Shown: positions 49,235 through 56,040 of the stretch, piece after piece | Layout: every line of letters begins with the position of its first letter | How positions within the stretch are numbered: position 1 is the stretch's first letter | Assembly: GCA_964492555.1 (NCBI GenBank) | Contig: CAZBKQ010000012.1 | Coordinates: 1-56,373, forward strand | From: GCA-2709075 sp964492555 | GTDB taxonomy: Bacteria > Pseudomonadota > Alphaproteobacteria > MPNO01 > UBA2964 | Length of the DNA: 56,373 nucleotides | Direction: 5' to 3' | Program-made: the position numbers and the translations under genes | Notes under the pieces: model-generated | Told to the model about the DNA's origin: nothing | The model's database searches: none | Seen by the model: only the letters and a program-made list of their open reading frames with translations

Positions 49235-49747
49235 TCAGGGATAGGCCGCCACCTGGTTCAGCGGCAGCTTTACCTCTACCTGCCGCCCCAGCAGATCGAA
49301 CAGCAGCACCACACGCTCATCGTCGGTCATCTTGCGGAAAAGGGCGGTATGGTCGGAAAACGCCCCGCCCGTCATCTTTACCACCTCACCCGGGGCAAAA
49401 GGCGGCGCTTCGGCGATATCGACAATACCGTCGCGGCGCATGCGTGACCGCAATTCCTCGACCACGCGTTCCGGCACCGCGAGCGGCCGGTCGCCTTCGC
49501 AGATCAGGTGGCTGACGCCGACGGTCGATGCAATCGCCCGCCACCTTGCCTTTGCCATATCGATGGCGACAAAGAGATAGCGCGGAAACAGGGGCGCCTT
49601 GACCCAGTCTGTCTTGCGCGCGTGCCGCCGCCGCTTGCGATAGCGCGGCATAATTGTTGTGAAGCCCTGTCGTTCCAGGTTTTCGCAGGCGATCTGCTCG
49701 CCCCGCGCATGGGTATGGACCACATACCAACGTATCCCGTCTTCCAT
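49235..49747 (-). CDS. RfaH-type NusG paralogue (antitermination factor)
   Basis: A 170-residue NusG-family protein. The NGN domain (about 1-105) has RWYVVHTHARGEQIACENL, LERQGF, APLFPRYLFVAID and GVSHLICEGDRPLAVPERVV. The KOW domain (about 118-170) has FAPGEVVKMTGGAFSDHTALF. The whole pattern (LERQ, PLFPxYLFV, GVSH, PGxxVxxxxGAF) follows E. coli RfaH more closely than NusG. Such factors join polymerase paused at ops sites, suppress Rho and pausing, and help ribosome loading. An ops-like site lies in the leader at 47922-47933, so the 48-kb operon is the likely target. It lies between regulator and epimerase genes in one transcript. Confidence 0.9.
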   Translation of the reverse strand: MEDGIRWYVVHTHARGEQIACENLERQGFTTIMPRYRKRRRHARKTDWVKAPLFPRYLFVAIDMAKARWRAIASTVGVSHLICEGDRPLAVPERVVEELRSRMRRDGIVDIAEAPPFAPGEVVKMTGGAFSDHTALFRKMTDDERVVLLFDLLGRQVEVKLPLNQVAAYP

Positions 49748-49751
49748 TGCG

Positions 49752-50405
49752 CTACTCCATCAGGGTGGGGCGTTCGCGGGAAATCCGCAGGATGGCGGGG
49801 GCGGTGATCCGGTCGGGATCGGTGATCCGCGCCAGCGCATCAAACGTGCCCTGCGGGTCCAGGAAATCTGTGATCACCACCGCGTCGAATTCCGGCAGAC
49901 CGGCGATATCGGCAAACACAGGCAGGCCCGCAAACCGGTCCGCGCCGGCGTTGCGATCAAGAAACCCGACCAGCTCCAGCTCCTGTTCCGCGGCGCACAA
50001 TGTGGCGATTTCGCCGAGATCGCCGCAGCCCGCCAGTAGAATCCGATGCCATCCTCTGGTTTCGCAATATCGCATGGCGTCGGCGCAATCGGTTCGCGCG
50101 CGCCGGAAAAAATTGAATGAAATCGTCAGATAGCGGGCCGTCAGGCTGCTTTTTTCGGCGAACCCCTTAGGTGTCAGATAATAGGCATACCGGTTGGCCG
50201 GTACGTGGGTCACCTTGATCAGCCCCTTGCGTACGCAGCGTTTCAAATAGGTATTGGCCAACCCCAGCGCTATTCCCAGATCGCTCGCCAGAGACCGCTG
50301 CGTCAGCGCGCTATTGGCTTCCACCGCGTTGAGCAGCCCGAGCGTGATGCGGGTCTCCTCGCTGCTGCCGCGTTCAGCGGTATCGGTATCGCCTAGCTGA
50401 GCCAT
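49752..50405 (-). CDS. Winged-helix regulator with C-terminal Rossmann-like domain
   Basis: A 217-residue protein. Residues about 15-95 form a winged helix-turn-helix (TQRSLASDLGIALGLANTYL as the HTH, GLIKVTHVPANRYAYYLTPK as the wing), like MarR-related regulators found at the head of exopolysaccharide loci. Residues about 115-205 look like a small nucleotide-binding fold: RILLAGCGDLGEIATLCA, LVGFLDRNAGADRF, GLPVFADIAGLPEFDAVVIT. The second part may sense NAD(H) or a nucleotide sugar. Paired palindromes overlap its own promoter and recur at the 48-kb operon promoter, so it is the best candidate for the protein binding them. Confidence 0.82.
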   Translation of the reverse strand: MAQLGDTDTAERGSSEETRITLGLLNAVEANSALTQRSLASDLGIALGLANTYLKRCVRKGLIKVTHVPANRYAYYLTPKGFAEKSSLTARYLTISFNFFRRARTDCADAMRYCETRGWHRILLAGCGDLGEIATLCAAEQELELVGFLDRNAGADRFAGLPVFADIAGLPEFDAVVITDFLDPQGTFDALARITDPDRITAPAILRISRERPTLME

Positions 50406-50419
50406 GTCCGGGCCATGTT

Positions 50420-50434
50420 GTTCACGGCGCGAAC
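50420..50434. promoter_or_regulatory. Operator palindrome 3, overlapping the regulator -10 region
   Basis: GTTCACGGCGCGAAC. On the minus strand it joins the -10 as TAGTGTTCGCGCCGTGAAC, the same arrangement as operator 2 at the long operon. It lies 15 bases before the regulator ATG. Confidence 0.75.
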
Positions 50435-50462
50435 ACTACTGCGTTCAGTTAATGAACGTCAA
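50433..50462 (-). promoter_or_regulatory. Predicted promoter of the regulator-rfaH-epimerase genes
   Basis: On the minus strand TTGACG (50462-50457), an 18-base spacer and TAGTGT (50438-50433). Operator 4 fills the spacer and operator 3 overlaps the -10 and start, an arrangement typical of repression. The promoter lies directly after the PEP mutase stop, so the downstream genes can be expressed separately from that gene. Confidence 0.68.
50443..50457. promoter_or_regulatory. Operator palindrome 4, between -35 and -10
   Basis: GTTCAGTTAATGAAC, the most symmetric of the four copies, 23 bases from operator 3. It fills the spacer between the predicted -35 and -10 of the regulator promoter, so occupancy would exclude sigma-bound polymerase. 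Confidence 0.75.
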
Positions 50463-50477
50463 TCGATTTCTTTACCG

Positions 50478-52145
50478 TCAGATAAAGGCCTGGGCGCGCG
50501 CCAGATCTTCCGGATTATCGATATCCAGCCAATGGCCGGTGACATAGACGGTCCGGATTTCATGTCCCCCATCCAGAAGGGCGTTGAAAATATCGATCAT
50601 GCTCGCCTGGTTGAGGGTTCCGTCCGCTTCCATGTCGGTGATCGTCCGATGAAGCGCCGCCGCGCCCTCTCCGCTGAAGCGCGCGATCCCGATCCATTCA
50701 CCGGAAATGGCGTCCGGCGCAAGATCCGGACCGATGGTGGTCAGCGCTGTCGTGTCATCGTCCAGATAGCCCGCGCTGAACCGGTCGGCACAGGCGACAA
50801 GATCGCGCGTGCGTGATTTCGGATCGGGGTCGTGTTGTTGCCATAACGCGTCGGCGGCGATGACAATGTCGCCGTCAACGGAAAGCAGCCGGTCGACGAT
50901 ATATTCCCGGAACAGCACGTCGCCATAGGACACGACGCAGTCACCCGAGCCGCCCTCCAGCGCGCGGGCAAGCGACACGGCTTCGCCGGTATTGTTAAAC
51001 TCGTCATTATCGACCGTCTTTACGGTCGGCAGATCAACACGCGATTTGGCATAACCCCGCACCACGGTGATGTCGAACAGCCCGCCCGCGCTCAACGTAT
51101 CGACCAGCCGGCGCAACAGGGGCTTTCCCCGTATATCCAGCATGCATTTTGGAATGTCCCGGGTCAGGTCGCCCAGTCCGGCGCCCCGGCTGGCCGCCAG
51201 AATCAGCGCGCGCGGCATTTCAGGGCGGACAGGCAGATACCGTTTCTCGGCTTCAGCCAGCTCGGCATTACCGGCCAGGGAAAATACGTCCTTTACCGTC
51301 GCGATGCCGTTTTCGACCCCGGCCAGAGACTGGTCCCGCGCAATCTGCTCGGAGACCGCGCGCATCGCGGTAATCGAGGCCCGAAGATTATGGTTGGCCC
51401 AGATCACTGTGGAAACGCCCGCCTCGCGCCATGTTTCTGTCGGTGTCGCATAATAGGTCGTCGGAACGATGACTACCGGAGACCGGTTATTCCATTCCTT
51501 CAGGAAAGCGAGCACCTCGTCCGGTGTCCTTTGCTTGGAATGGATCAGCAGGGCATCCGCCCCGGCCTCGTGATAAAGCGCGGCCCGGCGCAATGCTTCG
51601 TCCATGCCGCGGCCCGCGATCAGTGCCTCGATGCGCGCCACCACGCAGAAATCGGGATCGTCCTGCGTGTCCTTGGCGGCCTTGATCTTGCCGCAGAACT
51701 CATCCGCATCGGCCAGGGGCTGTCCGTCGCCGATAAAGGAATTGGTTTTGGGGAACAGCTTGTCTTCCAAACAGATTCCGGCAATGCCGCGCTGGCCCAG
51801 CTTGCGTACGACGCGCCTGACATTGTTGAAATTGCCGTAGCCCGTGTCGCCATCGACCAGGATCGGGATCGACACGGCGTCCGACATGAATTCCAGCACT
51901 TCCAGCACTTGCGTCCAGGATGCTTCGTTGCTGTCGCGCACGCCCAGCGCCGCCGACATTGTGAGGCCGGACGCCCAGATGCCGCGGAACCCGGCTTCCT
52001 GCACGATTTTCGCAGACAACCCGTCATGCGCTTCCATCAGGAATTCCGTTTCCCCGTTGGTAAGAAGCGTCCTCAGCTGCGTTGCCATTGAAGCCGGCCG
52101 ATTTTCCGCAACGTCCGAAATCAATGTCTTTTTTGTTGTCGCCAT
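50478..52145 (-). CDS. Phosphoenolpyruvate mutase fused to a nucleotidyltransferase
   Basis: A 555-residue two-domain protein from the ATG at 52145. Residues 20-300 are a PEP mutase barrel: ILVDGDTGYGNFNNVRR and the diagnostic EDKLFPKTNSF (Glu127-Asp-Lys ... Asn135-Ser), which separates mutases from isocitrate-lyase-like hydrolases. Residues about 311-555 are a nucleotidyltransferase (RALILAASRGAGLGDLTRD, IPKCMLDIRGKPLL, VSYGDVLFREYIV, WLDIDNPEDLARA) like PntC enzymes that attach CMP to phosphonates. The protein would start a carbon-phosphorus bond route and activate its product for transfer to the glycan. No phosphonopyruvate decarboxylase is in the window. Confidence 0.9.
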   Translation of the reverse strand: MATTKKTLISDVAENRPASMATQLRTLLTNGETEFLMEAHDGLSAKIVQEAGFRGIWASGLTMSAALGVRDSNEASWTQVLEVLEFMSDAVSIPILVDGDTGYGNFNNVRRVVRKLGQRGIAGICLEDKLFPKTNSFIGDGQPLADADEFCGKIKAAKDTQDDPDFCVVARIEALIAGRGMDEALRRAALYHEAGADALLIHSKQRTPDEVLAFLKEWNNRSPVVIVPTTYYATPTETWREAGVSTVIWANHNLRASITAMRAVSEQIARDQSLAGVENGIATVKDVFSLAGNAELAEAEKRYLPVRPEMPRALILAASRGAGLGDLTRDIPKCMLDIRGKPLLRRLVDTLSAGGLFDITVVRGYAKSRVDLPTVKTVDNDEFNNTGEAVSLARALEGGSGDCVVSYGDVLFREYIVDRLLSVDGDIVIAADALWQQHDPDPKSRTRDLVACADRFSAGYLDDDTTALTTIGPDLAPDAISGEWIGIARFSGEGAAALHRTITDMEADGTLNQASMIDIFNALLDGGHEIRTVYVTGHWLDIDNPEDLARAQAFI

Positions 52146-52242
52146 GAGCCAATAAATCCGAAAGGAACAATGGTTTAATATAATTGACCTATTGCGCCGT
52201 TTCATCCCTTTGAATTCGATCCGCGACCGAAGGACGCCGCGA

Positions 52243-52271
52243 TTGACACCGGGCGGGCCGCGCCTTAGACG
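52243..52271 (+). promoter_or_regulatory. Predicted sigma-70-type promoter of the dehydrogenase gene
   Basis: TTGACA at 52243-52248, a 17-base spacer and TAGACG at 52266-52271. The start codon at 52297 is preceded by AGGAG (52286-52290). No GTTC-N7-GAAC palindrome is present here, so this gene is probably outside that regulon. Confidence 0.6.
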
Positions 52272-52296
52272 AATGTGGCAATTTCAGGAGTAGTTC

Positions 52297-53574
52297 ATGA
52301 GTTCAAATCCAACGATTGCCGTTATCGGGCTCGGCTATGTCGGGTTACCGCTTGCCGTCGCCCTGGCCAAGAAGTTCAGCGTCACCGGTTTTGACGTGAA
52401 TGCGGGCCGCGTCGCGGAACTGAAGGACGGCCATGACCGCACCGGAGAAATTGAGCAACGCCGCCTGGCGGAGTCTTCTCTGGCCATATCGGCTGAGGTA
52501 TCGGACATCGAAGGCTTCGACATCTATATCGTTACCGTGCCGACGCCCGTTGACGATACGAACACGCCCGATCTCGCTGCCGTGCGGGCGGCAAGCGGGC
52601 TGGTGGGGGGCGCTATGAAGCCGGGCGCAATCGTCGTCTACGAATCGACGGTCTATCCCGGTGTTACGGAAGATGTCGCGGGGCCCGAACTTGAGGCGGC
52701 GTCCGGCCTTTTCTGCGGTACGGATTTTTTCCTCGGTTACTCGCCAGAGCGCATAAATCCGGGTGACCGCGAACATACGGTTGACCGTATTACAAAGGTC
52801 ATCGCCGGCCAGACGCCAGAGGTCACGGCGGTACTGGAAAATATATACGGGGCGGTGACGACGGGCGGTGTCTTCAAGGCACGCGACATTCGGACGGCGG
52901 AAGCGGCAAAGGTGATCGAAAACGCACAGCGCGACATCAACATCGCCTTTGTGAATGAGGTTGCGATGATATTCCAGAAAATGGGGATATCGGTCCATGA
53001 CGTGCTGGAGGCCGCTGGCACCAAATGGAATTTCCTGAATTTCACCCCGGGTCTTGTCGGTGGACATTGCATCGGGGTCGATCCGTTTTATCTGGCGCAC
53101 GCGGCGACCGCGCTGGGCCACCATCCGGACGTCATTCTGTCGGGGCGCCGCATCAATGACGGGATGGGTGACTTTATCGCCGGTCGGATTGCTGAGGAGT
53201 TGGCGGCCGCCGGTGCCGGGCAGGCGATTCTGGTTCTGGGTCTGACGTTTAAGGAAAATGTTCCCGACCTTCGAAATACGCGCGTAATTGACGTTGTGCG
53301 AGGGTTGGAGGCGCGGGGCCTCCGGGTCGCCGTCCATGACGCATGCGCCGATCCCGCAGAGGCAAAGGCTCTTTTCGGCATAGATCTTGTGGAAACTATC
53401 CCCCGTGACGGTCAATTCGATTGCGTCGTTGGTGCGGTGCCGCATGAAGAATATAGCGGTTTTGCCCCTGCGGATTTTTCCGAGATCCTGCGGCCGGGCG
53501 GACTGATCGCCGATATCAAGGGGATGTGGCGGAATACCGAAACGCCGGACGGGTTGCCGCGCTGGCAGCTCTGA
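52297..53574 (+). CDS. UDP-N-acetylhexosamine 6-dehydrogenase (TviB/WbpA type)
   Basis: A 425-residue nucleotide-sugar dehydrogenase and the only supported plus-strand gene. TIAVIGLGYVGLPLAVALA is the NAD-binding loop, VTVPTPVDDTNTPDL and YESTVYPGVTED follow, and GLVGGHCIGVDPFYLAH carries the catalytic cysteine. LVLGLTFKENVPDLRNTR belongs to the C-terminal domain. It oxidises C6 of a UDP-hexosamine twice to a uronic acid, using NAD. The GalE-like epimerase at 48074 may make or modify its substrate. AGGAG at a 6-base distance supports the start at 52297. Confidence 0.93.
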   Translation: MSSNPTIAVIGLGYVGLPLAVALAKKFSVTGFDVNAGRVAELKDGHDRTGEIEQRRLAESSLAISAEVSDIEGFDIYIVTVPTPVDDTNTPDLAAVRAASGLVGGAMKPGAIVVYESTVYPGVTEDVAGPELEAASGLFCGTDFFLGYSPERINPGDREHTVDRITKVIAGQTPEVTAVLENIYGAVTTGGVFKARDIRTAEAAKVIENAQRDINIAFVNEVAMIFQKMGISVHDVLEAAGTKWNFLNFTPGLVGGHCIGVDPFYLAHAATALGHHPDVILSGRRINDGMGDFIAGRIAEELAAAGAGQAILVLGLTFKENVPDLRNTRVIDVVRGLEARGLRVAVHDACADPAEAKALFGIDLVETIPRDGQFDCVVGAVPHEEYSGFAPADFSEILRPGGLIADIKGMWRNTETPDGLPRWQL

Positions 53575-53591
53575 CGGTTTTATAATTCCCG

Positions 53592-53613
53592 GGTGCCGGC
53601 AGGTTCCGGCACC
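53592..53613. terminator. Hairpin between convergent genes
   Basis: GGTGCCGG and CCGGCACC form an 8-bp stem with a 6-base loop, in the 54-base space between the stops of the convergent dehydrogenase and heparinase-like genes. The position suits a bidirectional terminator, but no clear T run follows on either strand, so it may act with Rho or not at all. Confidence 0.45.
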
Positions 53614-53628
53614 GCGTCCCGGTACGGC

Positions 53629-55287
53629 CTATATCCTTGCGAACATCCATTTGATCGCGGTTTCGCCTTCGGTGGTTGCCGCCGATACGACTATTTGCTG
53701 ACTTCGCTTGATCCGGTCGCCGGCCCCCAGATAGACGCTTTCCTGAAGGGCGATGACACCGCCCTGTGCCCGAAACCGCCATCCCTCGCCGCCTGGCAGC
53801 CGCAGCAATACCGCGTGCCCATCCTGTACCAGCGACGCCCGCACGCCCGGATGCAGGTGAAACCTGGCGGCGAACTTTCTTCCACTCTTGCCGGACAGCG
53901 TATCCTCGCCACGCAAGGCCGTGCCCGCCCCGTTCAGGTGCAGCCGCCGCCGGTGGATCAGTCCGAAAGTCGAGCGGTATCCGTCATGTTCGGCGTCCAG
54001 CCATATTTCTCCGTCCCGTTCCTGCCTTTCGACGGAGAGGATTTCGGGCCGGTTACCAAAGCCGCCTGAAGAAATGATCTCGGCGGAGTTGATGTTTTCG
54101 ACCGATACCGTTGAATGGGCGGCCGTCGTCCGTTGCGCAATCCGCCAGTCGGTCGAATCGCCCATGTGGGCCCCGCAATTGACGATCATTCTTTCCTTGC
54201 CGACGCTGAATTCGAAACTCAACGCGCCCGCGTGGGCATCGAGATCGGGGCCCGGCGGTGGTGTTTTCCCGGAGTCCAGCAACAACAGCGCCCGATTGAC
54301 GGTCAGCCGCTCAAATCCCGAATAAGGGGCCGAGGAAAGCGGTTTGCCGCGCGCATCCGCACGCTCAAGGACGACATCGATCAGCCAGTCCTCTTCCTCG
54401 ATGCTGCCGTTGAACAGCGCCAGCATGCCGTCCCCATGGCGGAAAAAACGCAGCATCGGCGTCATCTTGTCGATGGCGTTCTGCAGCGTCGCCGACGGCT
54501 TATGACCGGAAGACGCGTAAGCCGCGCGGATGTCGATCAGATCGCGCAGCAGCGCCAAATGCCGCGACGGGTTGCGTTCCTGTGTGCCGCCGTCGGCCAG
54601 CAGCTGAGTAGCCAATTCCCGGTCGAGTCGCAGCGCCAGCTTTTCGCGCCGACCGCCGCCGAACAGGGCCAGATCGGCGAGAATGAGGCCCTTGAGAACC
54701 AGAACCGCGCCCGCGCCCGGCGGTGCGTTTCCGGCTACCCGCGCGAGATGCCGCGCCTGGCGGTGGAGGCTCGCCACGAAACCTTCACGAAAATCTTCTT
54801 CCGCCCCCGACAGTAAAAATCCGGCATAGCCGATCCAGTTGGCGACTCGCCCACCCAGCGCCTCCGGCCGCCAGCTTGTTGCGTTCCACGACCCATCCGT
54901 TTCGATCCAGCGGAGAACCAGCTGGCGGGCCCGCTCCCGTGCGGAATGTCCGCCAAGGGCCTGCAAATCGCATAGCCAGTCGAATCGAGAGGCACGGCTT
55001 CGCCAACGGGAGGACGCGTCATTCGCGCGCCACGGTGTATTGGTTTCGAGCAGCGTCTTTCCGGCCAGTTCGAAATCGCCATCCATAATTGTCGCGCCGC
55101 GTCCGGCATCTCCCGGCCACCGGTCCAGTTTCGGCGGTACGAATTGTCCCGAAGGGACGGCGCGGTCGAGCGAGCGCCGATAAAGACGTGTACTGTAAAC
55201 CGGGTTCAACGCAGTGTGGATCACGCCGCGCGGCGAGATGCGCGTTACACGCCGCCAAAGACCGCCCGATAACCAGTGAGGCCGCAT
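53629..55287 (-). CDS. Heparinase II/III-family protein
   Basis: A 552-residue protein with the heparinase II/III layout: an N-terminal alpha-helical toroid (WLCDLQALGGHSARERARQ, WIETDGSWNATSWRPEALGGRVANWI) and a C-terminal beta-sandwich (FEFSVGKERMIVNCGAH, LDAEHDGYRSTFGLIHRRRL). No signal peptide is apparent. In many alphaproteobacteria such a gene follows rpe and precedes purH as a conserved chromosomal neighbour, which fits rpe immediately upstream here. It may act on a cell glycan, but the reaction of this subgroup is not established from sequence. It converges with the plus-strand dehydrogenase. Confidence 0.88.
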   Translation of the reverse strand: MRPHWLSGGLWRRVTRISPRGVIHTALNPVYSTRLYRRSLDRAVPSGQFVPPKLDRWPGDAGRGATIMDGDFELAGKTLLETNTPWRANDASSRWRSRASRFDWLCDLQALGGHSARERARQLVLRWIETDGSWNATSWRPEALGGRVANWIGYAGFLLSGAEEDFREGFVASLHRQARHLARVAGNAPPGAGAVLVLKGLILADLALFGGGRREKLALRLDRELATQLLADGGTQERNPSRHLALLRDLIDIRAAYASSGHKPSATLQNAIDKMTPMLRFFRHGDGMLALFNGSIEEEDWLIDVVLERADARGKPLSSAPYSGFERLTVNRALLLLDSGKTPPPGPDLDAHAGALSFEFSVGKERMIVNCGAHMGDSTDWRIAQRTTAAHSTVSVENINSAEIISSGGFGNRPEILSVERQERDGEIWLDAEHDGYRSTFGLIHRRRLHLNGAGTALRGEDTLSGKSGRKFAARFHLHPGVRASLVQDGHAVLLRLPGGEGWRFRAQGGVIALQESVYLGAGDRIKRSQQIVVSAATTEGETAIKWMFARI

Positions 55288-55341
55288 TAAATCAAAATAT
55301 CCGCGCCCGGCGCCGCTGCCGTTTTCCGGATTCCGGACAAA

Positions 55342-56007
55342 TCATCCGCCTTTAAGATTACGGATGTTCTCGGCATAACAATCGGGCCCGCCCTTGAAGC
55401 TGGCCGTACCGGCAACAAGAACGTTTGCCCCTGCTTCGGCGATGCGCGCCGCGTTGTCGGCGGTGACACCGCCATCGACCTCCAGATCAATGTCATAACC
55501 TGAATCGTCGATCATGTGGCGCAATTGCCGGATTTTATCGATCTGGCTTTCAATAAAACTTTGCCCGCCAAAGCCCGGATTGACCGTCATGACAAGGATC
55601 AAATCGACCGTATCAAGAACGTACGCGACTGTTTCGACGGGGGTCGAGGGGTTCAGGGAAACCCCCGCCTTTTTGCCGAGCGAGCGAATTAGCTGAAGCG
55701 ACCGGTGCAGGTGCGGGCCGGCCTCCTGATGTACGGTAATGATATCCGCGCCGGCGTCCGCGAACTCGCCGATATACGGATCCGCGGGGGAGATCATCAG
55801 ATGGACGTCGAAGGGCAAGTTCGTCGTGCCGCGCAGCGCTTTTACGACACCCGGGCCGATTGTGATGTTGGGTACGAAATGCCCGTCCATGACATCGACA
55901 TGGACCCAGTCCGCGCCGGCATTCTCCATCGCGGCGATTTCCGCGCCCAACGCGGCAAAATCGGCGGAAAGAATTGAGGGCGCGATGCGGATCGGTGGAT
56001 TGGTCAT
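55342..56007 (-). CDS. rpe: Ribulose-phosphate 3-epimerase
   Basis: A 221-residue TIM barrel. RIAPSILSADFAALGAEI with the active-site Ser, WVHVDVMDGHFVPNITIG, PFDVHLMISPADPYI, VMTVNPGFGGQSFI and IDLEVDGGVTADNA are textbook Rpe motifs. It interconverts ribulose-5-phosphate and xylulose-5-phosphate in the pentose phosphate pathway. It is a housekeeping gene and likely marks the edge of the variable polysaccharide locus, although a carbamoyltransferase lies on its far side. Confidence 0.96.
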   Translation of the reverse strand: MTNPPIRIAPSILSADFAALGAEIAAMENAGADWVHVDVMDGHFVPNITIGPGVVKALRGTTNLPFDVHLMISPADPYIGEFADAGADIITVHQEAGPHLHRSLQLIRSLGKKAGVSLNPSTPVETVAYVLDTVDLILVMTVNPGFGGQSFIESQIDKIRQLRHMIDDSGYDIDLEVDGGVTADNAARIAEAGANVLVAGTASFKGGPDCYAENIRNLKGG

Positions 56008-56040
56008 TGCAATATCCCGCTGCCCGCGGATGCCGCGGGA

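Noticed and set aside
48809..49447. Plus-strand frame running through the N run
   Set aside because: It exists only because N codons are read as open; it is antisense to the epimerase and the RfaH-like gene.
52345..53445. Long minus-strand open frame (366 codons)
   Set aside because: It mirrors the UDP-sugar dehydrogenase gene and has no family motif.
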